Below are positions 25,137 to 36,299 of a DNA stretch of 64,000 bases, piece after piece. The translations under genes were made by a program, and so were the position numbers. Every line of letters begins with the position of its first letter. The stretch's first letter is position 1. The DNA lies in assembly GCF_030732845.1 (NCBI RefSeq), contig NZ_JASHKA010000003.1, positions 124,001-188,000 on the forward strand, written 5' to 3'. The DNA comes from Roseibium sp. MMSF_3544 (GTDB lineage: Bacteria; Pseudomonadota; Alphaproteobacteria; Rhizobiales; Stappiaceae). A model generated the notes under the pieces. The model saw only the letters and a list, made by a program, of their open reading frames with translations, was not told where the DNA came from and did not search any database.

Positions 25137-25823
25137 ATGCCCCAGCAGATTCTCCTCATCGAGGATGACGCCCGGCTTGCCGAGATGGTCCAGGACTATC
25201 TTGGCACGTCGGGTTTCAACGTTACCGTTGCAGCAACCGGTCAGGCTGGTCTCGATCTGCAGAAGCAGCGCCAGTTCGACGCAATCCTGCTCGACCTTAT
25301 GCTTCCTGACCTTGACGGTCTTGAAGTCTGCAGGACGCTGCGGACCGACGACCGCACGCCAATCCTGATGCTGACGGCAAAGGGAGAACCGATGGATCGG
25401 ATTGTCGGGCTGGAACTCGGTGCGGACGACTACCTGCCCAAGCCGTTCGAGCCGCGTGAACTTCTGGCTCGGCTGAGAGCCATTCTCCGGCGTGGACCGA
25501 GCGAGGCCGAAAGCAGGGTGCTCCGCTTCGGCCGGCTTGAGATTGACACTTCGGCCATGGAAGCCAGGGTCGACGGCAGGATCTGCAACTTGACCGCACA
25601 TCAGTTCCAGCTTCTGGAAATCATGGCAAGCCGTGCAGGCCGGGTCCTTTCCAGGGACACAATCATGAATGCGCTGAAAGGCGAGAATCTCGCGGCCTTC
25701 GACAGATCGATCGATGTGCACGTGTCGCGCATCCGCGCGGAAATCGAGGACGATCCCAACAAGCCCAGGCGTCTGATCACCGTACGTGGTGCGGGTTACG
25801 TCTTCGCCCGCTCACAGGAATAA
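25137..25823 (+). CDS. OmpR/CpxR-family response regulator
   Basis: 228 residues from the ATG at 25137; the frame is open upstream but overlaps the LTxxQ gene. Receiver domain residues 1-115 with the acidic pair in LLIEDDARL, phospho-acceptor Asp53 in ILLDLMLP, Thr in LMLTAKG and Lys in DYLPKPFEP. The C-terminal winged helix (about 130-225) has LTAHQFQLLEIMASRAGRVL and RSIDVHVSRIRAEIE, closest in layout to CpxR/RstA. Its likely target site is the GTAAA-N5-GTAAA box upstream of the module. The gene is followed after 12 bp by the kinase. Confidence 0.9.
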   Translation: MPQQILLIEDDARLAEMVQDYLGTSGFNVTVAATGQAGLDLQKQRQFDAILLDLMLPDLDGLEVCRTLRTDDRTPILMLTAKGEPMDRIVGLELGADDYLPKPFEPRELLARLRAILRRGPSEAESRVLRFGRLEIDTSAMEARVDGRICNLTAHQFQLLEIMASRAGRVLSRDTIMNALKGENLAAFDRSIDVHVSRIRAEIEDDPNKPRRLITVRGAGYVFARSQE

Positions 25824-25835
25824 GGCGCCGGATCC

Positions 25836-27140
25836 ATGGCCAAAAGGAAACGACGCCTGTTCGGCTCCGCCCTGATGCGCAGGCTCTATCTCCAGATCTA
25901 TGCGACCATCGTCGCCAGCCTTGTGCTGGTCGTGATCCTGTCCGGCATTCTTTGGGAAACGCTAGGCCGGGAGCGGCTGAACCGGAACATTCTGGACACG
26001 GTCAGCCGGTTCGTTGCGCTCACGCTGCCGCCAGCGGACTCGGCGATTTCCGATCAGCAGCGCACGATCGAGGGGCTCGGCAAAGACCTCGACATTGCAC
26101 TCGCGCTCTTCGACCGGTCCGGACAGCTGATCGCCGTCTACGGGGAGGCGGACATGCCGCCGGAAAGGCATACGGGCAAGACAGGCTGGTTCCGGGCGCG
26201 CGGTGGTCCGGTCCTGTCACTGGCGCTGCCGGACGGGCGCTGGCTGGTTGCCGATGCACATAGCGGGCCGCGGCTCGGACCTTTGCTGAACCTGCTCTTC
26301 ACTCTGGCGCTGGTCGCCGTTTGCGTCGGGATCGGTGTTTACCCGCTTTCCAGACGACTGACCCGTCGCCTTGAAACGCTCAGCCACGGTGTGGAGCGCA
26401 TCGGATCAGGCGACCTTCAGGCGCGTGTGGACGTCGAGGGGCAGGATGAAGTCGCCCAATTGGCGCGCAAGTTCAATGCCGCCGCGGATAAGATCGAAAA
26501 ACTGGTGACCTCACACCGGCTGCTGCTGGCAAACGCCTCACATGAATTGCGCACGCCTTTGGCGCGGATCAAGCTTGGACTCGAGATGGAAGAGACGGAC
26601 CAGCCGCAAAAACGGCGAGACGCCTTGCGGGAAGACATCGCCGAACTCGATGCCTTGATCGACGAAATTCTGGTCATGAGCCGACTTGATGCGGATACGT
26701 CAATGGACCGGACAGAGCCGGTGGACCTGCTTGCGCTTGTTGCCGAAGAGTGCACGCGCTTCGACGGCTGCACCTATTCCGGAAGCGCCCCGGATGTCAT
26801 GGGCGACCCGCGTCTTTTGCACCGCATGCTTGGCAACCTGATCGAAAACGCCTTCAAGCATGGCGAACCGCCCGTTTCGGTCAGCCTGTCGGTCTCCGGA
26901 AACACAGTGAAGATCGACGTCACGGATTGTGGCAACGGCATCGCCGCTGCAGATCGGGAGCACGTCTTCCAGCCGTTTTACCGGGCGCCCGACAGACAGA
27001 ATGTGGAAGGATACGGCCTCGGTCTTCCCTTGGTCAGAAAAATCGCCGAAGCACATGGCGGGACCGCCTTTATCGTGACCGGTGCAAAAGGAGCCTCGGT
27101 GATCCGGGTCAGCCTGCCGTTGGTGCGTGGCGGCGCCTGA
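25836..27140 (+). CDS. CpxA-like sensor histidine kinase
   Basis: 434 residues. First membrane helix at about 20-40, a periplasmic sensor of about 105 residues, second helix 150-170, HAMP 172-225. The dimerisation domain has His236 in LLLANASHELRTPLARIKLG, and the context (FNAAADKIEKLVTSHRLLLA) matches CpxA-type kinases. The ATPase lobe has the N box LHRMLGNLIENAFKHG, G1 DCGNGI, and YGLGLPLVRKIAEAHGG. Both catalytic halves look complete. With the two LTxxQ proteins it forms an envelope-stress sensing system in which they would modulate the periplasmic domain. Confidence 0.9.
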   Translation: MAKRKRRLFGSALMRRLYLQIYATIVASLVLVVILSGILWETLGRERLNRNILDTVSRFVALTLPPADSAISDQQRTIEGLGKDLDIALALFDRSGQLIAVYGEADMPPERHTGKTGWFRARGGPVLSLALPDGRWLVADAHSGPRLGPLLNLLFTLALVAVCVGIGVYPLSRRLTRRLETLSHGVERIGSGDLQARVDVEGQDEVAQLARKFNAAADKIEKLVTSHRLLLANASHELRTPLARIKLGLEMEETDQPQKRRDALREDIAELDALIDEILVMSRLDADTSMDRTEPVDLLALVAEECTRFDGCTYSGSAPDVMGDPRLLHRMLGNLIENAFKHGEPPVSVSLSVSGNTVKIDVTDCGNGIAAADREHVFQPFYRAPDRQNVEGYGLGLPLVRKIAEAHGGTAFIVTGAKGASVIRVSLPLVRGGA

Positions 27141-27209
27141 CCGACGAATTCGGACTGTCCGAAACACGAAAATCGACTACCATCCGCCTGGACCCGAAGC
27201 GGAAGGCAA

Positions 27210-28610
27210 ATGTCTATGAGTGAAAATTTCGCGTTTCAGGACGCAGACGCGCTCTGCCGGATGAGCGCAACGGAACTGGCTGCGGCCTACCGGCAACGAT
27301 CCGTTTCGCCAGTCGATGTGACACAGGCCTGCCTTGCACGTGCCGAGGAGATTGATCCGGCCTTCAACGCCTTCACCTTTATCGACCACGACGGGGCTCT
27401 TGAAGCCGCACGCGCGTCCGAAGCCCGTTGGGCGACAGGGAACCCATTGTCAAAGGTCGACGGTGTTCCCGCAACACTCAAGGATATTGTCTGGGTAAAG
27501 AACTGGCAGGTGCGTTTCGGCAGCTCGGTGACCAGCCAGGCACCTTTCACTGAGGACGCACCGAGCGTTCGTCTGATGCGCGAGGCCGGTGTCGTTTTTC
27601 TGGCGCAGACCACAACGCCGGAATTCGGCTGGAAAGCTGTAACGGACAGCAAGGCCTTCGGTGTCACGGTCAATCCGCACGACCGCAACATGACGGCAGG
27701 TGGGTCCTCGGGCGGCGCGGCAGTCGCGGCCATGCTCGGTGCGGGCGTCTTTCACCTCGGCACTGATGGAGGCGGCTCGATCAGAATCCCGTCGGCCTTT
27801 TGCGGCCTGACCGGGATCAAGCCGACCTTCACCCGTGTGCCTGCCTATCCGGCGAGCGCCTTTGGAACAGTGGCCCATATCGGCCCGATGTGCCGAAGCG
27901 CTGAAGACGCGTTTTTGATGCTGAAAGCAATGTCCGGCCGCGACCGGCACGACTGGAACCAGGGCGAAGGGCAACTTGCCCCGCTTGAATGGGAGCCTAT
28001 GGACGTCAAGGGACTGCGCATCGGCTACTGGACCACGCCTCCGGCCGGCCGCCTCGATCCTGAAGTCGCCGCGATCGTGGACAGGCAGATGGCCTCTCTG
28101 GAAGCCGAAGGTGCGGTTGTCGAACCGTTCGCGCTTCCCGCAAAGGATCTTCTTGAAACCTTTCATGTGCACTGGTTTTCCGGCGCGGCCGCACGCCTTG
28201 AGCCCTTCAGCGCAACAGAACGCGCAGAGATCGATCCGGGCCTCCTGGAGATCGCCGACATCGGCGCCTCCTATGACGCCAAGCGCCTTGTTGCAGCCCA
28301 GACGGACAGGGCGAATTTCGGAGCGCGCATGGATCAGGCGCTTTCTGAATATGATTTCATCCTGTCTCCCGCCGTCACGGTTCCAGCCTTCGGGGCCGGG
28401 CTGAATGTTCCGGCGGGCTCCGGGCTTCGGCACTGGACCGAATGGGCGAGTTTCAGTTTCCCGATCAACCTGACACAGCAGCCGGCGGGCGTTGTTCCCT
28501 GTGGTAGGACGGAGGCCGGTCTGCCGGTTGCGCTTCAGGTGATTGGCGCTCGCGGAAAGGACGCACACGTTCTTTCGTTTCTGGCCGCAGTTGACGCGTT
28601 GGGCAATTGA
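27210..28610 (+). CDS. Amidase signature family protein
   Basis: 466 residues with the full Ser-cisSer-Lys triad: Lys in VPATLKDIVW, Ser in TAGGSSGGAAVAAMLGAG, nucleophile Ser in GTDGGGSIRIPSAFCGLTG. Family members cleave aryl or alkyl amides to acids and ammonia; the substrate cannot be told from sequence. GGAAGG precedes the first ATG; the second in-frame ATG at 27216 would also be within range. It sits between the Cpx-like kinase and the racemase-like gene, and the latter pair may be one transcript (46 bp gap). Confidence 0.9.
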   Translation: MSMSENFAFQDADALCRMSATELAAAYRQRSVSPVDVTQACLARAEEIDPAFNAFTFIDHDGALEAARASEARWATGNPLSKVDGVPATLKDIVWVKNWQVRFGSSVTSQAPFTEDAPSVRLMREAGVVFLAQTTTPEFGWKAVTDSKAFGVTVNPHDRNMTAGGSSGGAAVAAMLGAGVFHLGTDGGGSIRIPSAFCGLTGIKPTFTRVPAYPASAFGTVAHIGPMCRSAEDAFLMLKAMSGRDRHDWNQGEGQLAPLEWEPMDVKGLRIGYWTTPPAGRLDPEVAAIVDRQMASLEAEGAVVEPFALPAKDLLETFHVHWFSGAAARLEPFSATERAEIDPGLLEIADIGASYDAKRLVAAQTDRANFGARMDQALSEYDFILSPAVTVPAFGAGLNVPAGSGLRHWTEWASFSFPINLTQQPAGVVPCGRTEAGLPVALQVIGARGKDAHVLSFLAAVDALGN

Positions 28611-28655
28611 GTCCACGAGACTGCCGGCTGAATGCCGAAATGATGGGAGACAGAT

Positions 28656-29318
28656 TTGCATATTGGATTGATTGGCGGCATCGGGCCTGCGGCAACCGAT
28701 TACTATTATCGACGCTTGATCAGGATAGCGGCCGACAGCGGTCGCGATCTTGATCTCACCATCGTCCATGCCGACGCTCCGACACTCCTGAACAACCTTG
28801 CCCAGGACAATCAGGAGAAACAGTGCGCGATTTATGCCGAGCTGACAAAGAGACTTGCCGCGGCCGGCGCAGAAAATGTCGTCGTCACCTCAATTGCGGG
28901 ACACTTTTGTATCGACAGGTTTGCCGAAATCTCACCCTTGCCGATTGTCGATCTGACCGATGCTCTCTCGACCTGGCTAAAAGAAGAGGGACTTACCCGC
29001 GTCGGTATCCTTGGAACGGACACCGTGATGCGCTCGGGCATGTACGGCAAGCTTTCTCCGGTGGACGTATTGGCGCCGGCGGGCGATGGGCTCGCACGTG
29101 TGCACGAGGCCTATGTCACGCTGGCCAAATCCGGTGAACCGACGCCAGACCTGGAAAAAATTTTCCTGGAAGCCGGCCATGCTCTGATTGCAGCAGGCGC
29201 TGAAGCGATCCTGCTCGGCGGAACCGATCTGAACGCGGTCTTCAGCGCTGACGAAACGGCTTTCCCGGTTGTCGATTGCGCGGGCATTCATGTGGATGCG
29301 ATCGCGGAATTTATCTGA
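28656..29318 (+). CDS. Aspartate/glutamate racemase-family protein lacking the catalytic Cys pair
   Basis: 220 residues beginning at a TTG codon (GGGAGA about 8 bases upstream; no better ATG aligns with the family start). HIGLIGGIGPAATDYYYRRL is a strong match to the family N-terminus. The two catalytic Cys are missing: the first site reads TSIAGHF (Ser79, usually CNTAH) and the second reads LLGGTDL (Gly189, usually GCTE). Racemisation by the two-base Cys mechanism is therefore unlikely; it may be a hydrolase, an isomerase with another mechanism or a binding protein. It is immediately downstream of the amidase gene. Confidence 0.75.
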   Translation: MHIGLIGGIGPAATDYYYRRLIRIAADSGRDLDLTIVHADAPTLLNNLAQDNQEKQCAIYAELTKRLAAAGAENVVVTSIAGHFCIDRFAEISPLPIVDLTDALSTWLKEEGLTRVGILGTDTVMRSGMYGKLSPVDVLAPAGDGLARVHEAYVTLAKSGEPTPDLEKIFLEAGHALIAAGAEAILLGGTDLNAVFSADETAFPVVDCAGIHVDAIAEFI

Positions 29319-29349
29319 CATTGGCACCGCATGATCGGGGTGACGCAAA

Positions 29350-31116
29350 TCATCTCCAGCGGCAATTCCAGACATCACCTGCGCCTGGAGACCTGGAGCA
29401 AACAAGAGTGCTACCACAAGGGTGTTCGCCTTTCAGATAGTTGCGACCGCCTGCGCGTGGCCACATCTTTCTGAGGGTGGTTCTGGCATTTGGACAGCTG
29501 CTTGCGGTGGTTGTGGTTTTCGCGCTGCTGGAACTCGTGTTGCTCTTGGGCTTTTGGGAATTGGTATCGGTTTTCACCGCGACGCACTTCCCGCTGATCA
29601 GCTTCTGTCCGGACCCGCATTGTAGCGGGCAGGCCCGGTCCTTGAGTTCCTTGAGCTGATCAAGAACGTCGAGGTTCGGTTCCAGGGATGCCAATTCAAG
29701 CGCAGTGTTCTTTTCCACCTGCTGCAAAGCCGCCTTGCTCCTGCGGCCCCAGACACCGTCAACCCTGCCAATTGAGCATCCAAGGCGCTTCAGTTCCGTC
29801 TGTACGCCTCGCGTCAGCTGTTCAGCGGAGAGGGCTTTCTCTTGCGGTTCTTCCGGCGGCGTTTCAACGGGAAGCGCTGCCACTTGCACTTCAGTGGTTT
29901 CATCCGGACGAATCCGATTTTCCTGTGCCGCCGTTTTGGACTTGATGTCCGCTTCCTTGTCGGCTTCAGCGCGAAGGGCAGTTTGTTCCTGCTTCAGCAA
30001 TTCGATCTTAAGGCGGGCAAGTTGGGCGTAGTTGCCTTCCGGGTAGGCGGCCAGGTAGCTCTCAAACAGCGCAACCTGAGATGCATTTTGAATGCTCTGC
30101 CAGTACGCGATTTCGACCGCGTTCCGCGCCTGGCTCTGACGCCTTTCGCTTTCGGCCTTGTTTGAATTCAGTTCCTCGATCCTCAGCCTGGCAAGATCGG
30201 TGAACTGCCCTTCAGGATACCGTTTCAGGTATGTCTCGAAATAGGCGGCATTTTCCTTCGATTTGATCGTGTCCCAAAACGCTAGTTCCACGACTTGCGG
30301 GTCTTGCTGACGCGGCAATGGTTCTTCAACGACAGCGGGTTCTGGCGGCGCTTCCGGCTTCAAGATGATCTCGCCAGTGAGCGAAGAGTTTTCCCAGGGA
30401 ACCTGACGGCCATCTGTTGCCGTCAATACATCGCGGCGAACAGCCACAAGATCCCGGGTAATATCCTGTCCAGGTGTCCCCAGGTGCTTCAAAAGCGCTG
30501 TCGTGAACGGGCTGTTTGTGCCCTCGCCGTCCAGCGCGACGTTGCCCGGCTGTGTGGCAAAGGAGATCAGCGTTCCAATCCCTGAGCTGGTTTTGGCAAG
30601 TCCCCGTCCGACGGCTGCCGAACGCGTCCCCATCGATCGGGCCAGGTTTTCGGCAAGCGGATTGTTCCGGCACGCGTCGAGGAACACCAGATTGGTTTTG
30701 CTGGCCCGTTCCATCGCGCTGAGAACGAGGTCGACAGGAACGGCCTCGAAGTCGAGGTCCAACTGCGAATGCAATTGCGCGTCGGTCGGCAAGAGGTAAT
30801 TGACGCCATTCACCTGTAGCCCGTGACCTGCGTAGAAGAACAGCGCGACGTCAGCGTTCTCAAGTTTGGAAACGAACTCTTTGATCTTGCCGCGCAGACC
30901 CGGCAGATCAAGATCCAGGCCCTCAACGACCTCAAAGTCCAGGCCTTCAAGCTTCGCCGCCATGCCTCTGGCGTCGTTGAACGGGTTTTTGAGTTCCGGT
31001 ACGTGCTGATACCCTGAATTGCCAACGACGAACGCTACGCGCCGCTCTGCCTGGGCAAGTCCTGCATTCAAAAAAGCGACAAAAAACAAAATCACTATGC
31101 GAAACAAATAAACCAC
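29350..31116 (-). CDS. Caspase-like (peptidase C14, metacaspase) protein with helical repeats
   Basis: 588 residues. A signal peptide (residues 1-23, VILFFVAFLNAGLAQA) precedes a caspase p20 domain with the catalytic dyad His98 (FFYAGHG) and Cys149 (FLDACRNNP). After it come two copies of a repeat at roughly 275-325 and 335-380: 'xxIxxxxxxAxFExYLxxYPEGxFxxLARLRI'. A peptidoglycan-binding-like domain follows (GVQTELKRLGCSIGRVDGVWG), then a Ser/Thr/Lys-rich linker and a Cys-containing tail (CPLQCGSGQKLI; SCPNARTTL). The domain order suggests an exported envelope-associated protease. Substrates are unknown. Confidence 0.88.
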   Translation of the reverse strand: MVYLFRIVILFFVAFLNAGLAQAERRVAFVVGNSGYQHVPELKNPFNDARGMAAKLEGLDFEVVEGLDLDLPGLRGKIKEFVSKLENADVALFFYAGHGLQVNGVNYLLPTDAQLHSQLDLDFEAVPVDLVLSAMERASKTNLVFLDACRNNPLAENLARSMGTRSAAVGRGLAKTSSGIGTLISFATQPGNVALDGEGTNSPFTTALLKHLGTPGQDITRDLVAVRRDVLTATDGRQVPWENSSLTGEIILKPEAPPEPAVVEEPLPRQQDPQVVELAFWDTIKSKENAAYFETYLKRYPEGQFTDLARLRIEELNSNKAESERRQSQARNAVEIAYWQSIQNASQVALFESYLAAYPEGNYAQLARLKIELLKQEQTALRAEADKEADIKSKTAAQENRIRPDETTEVQVAALPVETPPEEPQEKALSAEQLTRGVQTELKRLGCSIGRVDGVWGRRSKAALQQVEKNTALELASLEPNLDVLDQLKELKDRACPLQCGSGQKLISGKCVAVKTDTNSQKPKSNTSSSSAKTTTTASSCPNARTTLRKMWPRAGGRNYLKGEHPCGSTLVCSRSPGAGDVWNCRWR

Positions 31117-31281
31117 TTGGCCCTACCCCCGTCAGGCATTGGTGACGTTTTCTCATTAAACTTCAGATTGTTGCAAAAATAAACTTCCAATTGCAAAGCA
31201 CTGTGTACTGTCGGAGTGCTCGGCAAAGAGGGGAATGGCAATCGGATTTCGTTGACGGCGTCCCTGAAAGTGTCACCAGCT

Positions 31282-32241
31282 TTATGTCTCGCAATTCGGA
31301 CACTGGCTCTTCAAGCGCGTTTGCGGCGATATCGATCCGTAGACGGCGAGGAGCGCACCGAACATGTAAGCGCTGAGCCCGGTCAGCGTTGCGCTGGAAT
31401 AATCAACGCGTCCTTCGATGAGCTGCATCAGAAAAACCATGACGGGTCCAAGCGCGGTCATTGCAGCAATCAGGGACGGATGCAAAAGCGGGATGGCTTT
31501 TTGCACCAGGTAAAGCGGAAACGCGATCACCGCCAAACCGATCAAGACCACCCAGGCGAGTTCCAATGGCTGGGTCGCTACGCCCTTGTCATCCAGTCCC
31601 AGCCGGTACGCGGTGGCTGCCAAGCCCGTATAGATCACAAAGCGCAATCCGAATTGCGCCAGGGGTCCGACGCCTCGCCGGTTCAATCGTGTAGACAATA
31701 AAATGACGAAGGCCGTGCAGACCCCGGAGATCGCGGATAGGAGCGCGCCGGCCAATCCTTCAAACCAGTTGCCCCGGACAAAACCTGAGAGCCCGAGAAC
31801 GGTGATCGCCGTCAGCATCAGGACAGACGCCAAGATGACCAGGTTGCCGATATCCACAAGCCGGCGGCGTGGTGTTGCAGCTTCAGCCAGACCGCACCAG
31901 TGAGCGAAGATCGTGCCGAGCGGAACGAACCCGGAGAAAATTGTGAAAACGATCGCTGGCTCAATAAGCTGAACCGCCAGAAAATAGGAACACCACGTCA
32001 TGGCGGCGAAAAGGTTGAGCGCCAGAACAATTCGCCAGGAGCGAACCGACACCACGAGTTCATGCGGACGAAAAACGGCGGTCAGCGCCGCGCAACCAAC
32101 GACCGAAATGCCAAACACCCAGGCACCGAGCAAAAACGAATCCACGCTTTGGAGAACCGATCCCAGAAATACCGCCTGGAACGCTTCGAGCGTCACGAAA
32201 ACAAGACAGAATGACAGTCCCAGCTTTGAAAGGTGTGTCAT
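31282..32241 (-). CDS. DMT-superfamily (EamA-type) permease
   Basis: 319 residues from the ATG at 32241 (GGAG 7 bases upstream); the upstream reading is not supported. About ten membrane helices arranged as two halves of five: VFLGSVLQSVDSFLLGAWVF in the first half and LVQKAIPLLHPSLIAAMTAL in the second, the latter close to the EamA PALVGLLT type. Exporters of amino acids or metabolites belong here. Divergent from the GcvA-like regulator at 32392 with a 150 bp spacer, a usual regulator/exporter pairing. Confidence 0.8.
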   Translation of the reverse strand: MTHLSKLGLSFCLVFVTLEAFQAVFLGSVLQSVDSFLLGAWVFGISVVGCAALTAVFRPHELVVSVRSWRIVLALNLFAAMTWCSYFLAVQLIEPAIVFTIFSGFVPLGTIFAHWCGLAEAATPRRRLVDIGNLVILASVLMLTAITVLGLSGFVRGNWFEGLAGALLSAISGVCTAFVILLSTRLNRRGVGPLAQFGLRFVIYTGLAATAYRLGLDDKGVATQPLELAWVVLIGLAVIAFPLYLVQKAIPLLHPSLIAAMTALGPVMVFLMQLIEGRVDYSSATLTGLSAYMFGALLAVYGSISPQTRLKSQCPNCET

Positions 32242-32391
32242 TTGTGGCTCCGGTGATAGCGGGATCAGGGCGAGGCGGCACCGCGCTGCCCGGGACTGAA
32301 TGCTCAAAAGACCTCCGCATCAAAAATCATGGAAAACGCTTGCAAAAAAGCGATATTTTTGCTTATTTTCATGAGCTGAAGTTATGGAAAA

Positions 32392-33285
32392 ATGACACGC
32401 CCCCTGCCGTCACTCTCACGTCTCAGACCTTTTGAGGCCGCTGCACGCCATGAAAGTTTTTCGCGCGCGGCGGATGAACTCGGCATGACCCAGACCGCAG
32501 TCAGCAAACAGATTGCCCAACTGGAACAGGAACTGGGCATCAAACTTTTCGAGCGCCGGAACCGGGCCGTCTTCCTGACCAGCGAGGGCCGGCGGCTCGG
32601 TCAGGTCGTCGGGACGGCGTTGTCTGACATTGCCGAGGAAATGGCGCTGCTGAAGGGGGGCGGACGACCGGAGGAGCTGGTTCTGCATTGCCAGCTGTGC
32701 GAGGCCTTCTACTGGCTGATGCCACGCCTTTCCGGCTTCCAGGAACGTTATCCAGGCATTGAATTGCGGGTCATAAGTTCGTTGAACCCGATCACCGAAG
32801 CGAAAGAACCTTTCGACGCGGCCATTCAGACCTCAGGCCGACCGTCGGGCTCGGCAAGGCTCGCCTTCACGGCATCCGATGACATCTTCCCGGTTTGCGC
32901 ACCCACTCTTTTGAAAGAGCCGAACCGACCCACGGCGCCAGAAGAACTCGCGGACTACCCGCTGCTGCTCCACCGGGTCGTCCCCCAGGACTGGATGGAA
33001 TGGTCCGATTGGTTCAACGCAATTGGAAAACCCGCCCCCAAACGCGCCCGCTTTGTGCAATTCGACAGCTATCCGGTTGCGCTCCAGGCAGCTGTCGCAG
33101 GGCAGGGTATCGCGCTTGGATGGGGACGCACGACACAGATCATGATCGAGGAAGGCAAGCTCGTGCGGCCCTGCGAGGAATTCGTCTCGCGGCCCACGGA
33201 AATCTCGGTGTTCCGCGGCACGGCCCGGTCACCACATCCGGAAACAGACAAGCTGCTGGATTGGCTCTCGAGCGAACTTGCCTGA
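32392..33285 (+). CDS. GcvA-like LysR-family regulator
   Basis: 297 residues. HTH at 8-65: LSRLRPFEAAARHESFSRAA then MTQTAVSKQIAQLEQELGIKLFERR, the GcvA subgroup pattern. The effector domain ends with VALQAAVAGQGIALGWGR, usual for GcvA types. It sits divergently from the DMT permease gene, probably its target. Its ATG overlaps the A-rich GGAAAA stretch that serves as a weak ribosome site. Confidence 0.88.
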   Translation: MTRPLPSLSRLRPFEAAARHESFSRAADELGMTQTAVSKQIAQLEQELGIKLFERRNRAVFLTSEGRRLGQVVGTALSDIAEEMALLKGGGRPEELVLHCQLCEAFYWLMPRLSGFQERYPGIELRVISSLNPITEAKEPFDAAIQTSGRPSGSARLAFTASDDIFPVCAPTLLKEPNRPTAPEELADYPLLLHRVVPQDWMEWSDWFNAIGKPAPKRARFVQFDSYPVALQAAVAGQGIALGWGRTTQIMIEEGKLVRPCEEFVSRPTEISVFRGTARSPHPETDKLLDWLSSELA

Positions 33286-33356
33286 AACCGGCAAGATCGA
33301 GATGCCCGGCTGAACCTTCCGTTCGCCGTCGGTGTTCACTGCATTTGAGAGAAAAA

Positions 33357-33432
33357 TGGTGGAGCCAAGGGGGATCGAACCCCTGACCTCTTCGCTGCCA
33401 GCGAAGCGCTCTCCCAGCTGAGCTATGGCCCC
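33357..33432 (-). tRNA. tRNA-Ala(GGC)
   Basis: Complete cloverleaf on the minus strand, 76 nt with the 3' CCA encoded. Acceptor stem GGGGCCA pairs with TGGCTCC (one G-T), the D arm is GCTCAGCTGGGAGAGC, the anticodon arm CTTCG CTGGCAG CGAAG has GGC at 34-36, and the T loop is GTTCGATC. A T-run follows the CCA end. It neighbours the TIGR02300-aroA block. Confidence 0.95.
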
Positions 33433-33581
33433 ATTTCCATTTGTGCGCCGGGTTGGGTCACCGGCGTTGATGGGGGCGGAACATAGTCACACCGCCTCCC
33501 AAGATCAAGCAGAATTTTGCGCCCAAAATCCTGCCTCGTGTGGAAAAGCCCGGGCGGGAAAAATGGCCAGCCCGATCCACA

Positions 33582-33971
33582 TTATTGATCGGTATCGTCC
33601 TCGATCTCGACGCGGATGCCAGGCACGGAATCTTCGTCCTCGTCCTCGTCCTCCAGGAAAACATCGTCGTCGGATTCGTCGTTCTCGATTTCGACTTCCT
33701 CGTCGCCCTCGATGTCCGGCACATCGTCCCCGCCTTCCGCTTCCGCGTCGGCTTCTTCCAGGGTCACGATTTCGGGAGCTGCAACGTCCTCGTCTTCGTC
33801 GTCCTCTTCCTGCGTCTCTTCAACCTTGGCCGCCTTGACCGCGCGAGTCGTCGTTACGGTCTCAAAAATCGTACCGCATTTCGGGCAGGTAATCGGATCC
33901 CGCATCAAATCGTAATATTTAGCGCCGCAGCTTGGGCACAGCCGCTTTGTGCCAAGTTCAGGTTTTGCCAC
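33582..33971 (-). CDS. TIGR02300/FYDLN_acid family protein
   Basis: 129 residues. The N-terminus has a zinc ribbon with Cys12, Cys15, Cys29 and Cys32 (RLCPSCGAKYYDLMRDPITC). The remainder is a strongly acidic low-complexity tail (EEDDEDEDV; VEIENDESDDDVFLED) that explains the repetitive codons. This family is conserved in alphaproteobacteria next to aroA and is of unknown function; the FYDL-like stretch is YYDL here. Cytoplasmic. It is divergent from aroA. Confidence 0.9.
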   Translation of the reverse strand: MAKPELGTKRLCPSCGAKYYDLMRDPITCPKCGTIFETVTTTRAVKAAKVEETQEEDDEDEDVAAPEIVTLEEADAEAEGGDDVPDIEGDEEVEIENDESDDDVFLEDEDEDEDSVPGIRVEIEDDTDQ

Positions 33972-34127
33972 TGTGCTTACCCTTCGTTCGTAATCTGGCT
34001 GACTTGATTTGTGGGCCGCCCCATAGCGTCAAGCTCAGCTGGTGTCAAAGGCAAATCGGACGAAAAACGCCGTTCGCCCCATTCTTCTGCATGTTGCGGC
34101 TGAAATATCAAGCTCTGGAAGTGATGA

Positions 34128-36172
<2,045 letters not shown>

Positions 36173-36274
36173 ATAGATCGCGGGGTTCACTTCAGGGTGT
36201 GCCCCTTTCCGTGCATCCGGAGCACTTGGCCTTCAAGGCCAGCAGTTCTTGAGAAGAACAACATGTAAATTCGG

Positions 36275-36299
36275 CAGGGCGCTGCTTATCTGCGCCCTG
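36275..36299 (+). promoter_or_regulatory. Stem-loop in the rpsA leader
   Basis: CAGGGCGC / GCGCCCTG around a 9-base loop in the 274 bp between cmk and rpsA. Two shorter palindromes lie just upstream (GGCCTTCAAGGCC at 36231-36243 and GTTCTTGAGAAGAAC near 36245). The long structured leader could support S1 autoregulation, which is known in enterobacteria; here that is inference. Confidence 0.4.

Noticed and set aside
33616-33915. Ser-rich plus-strand frame opposite the FYDLN gene
   Set aside because: It is the reverse complement of the acidic Glu/Asp tail of the TIGR02300 protein.
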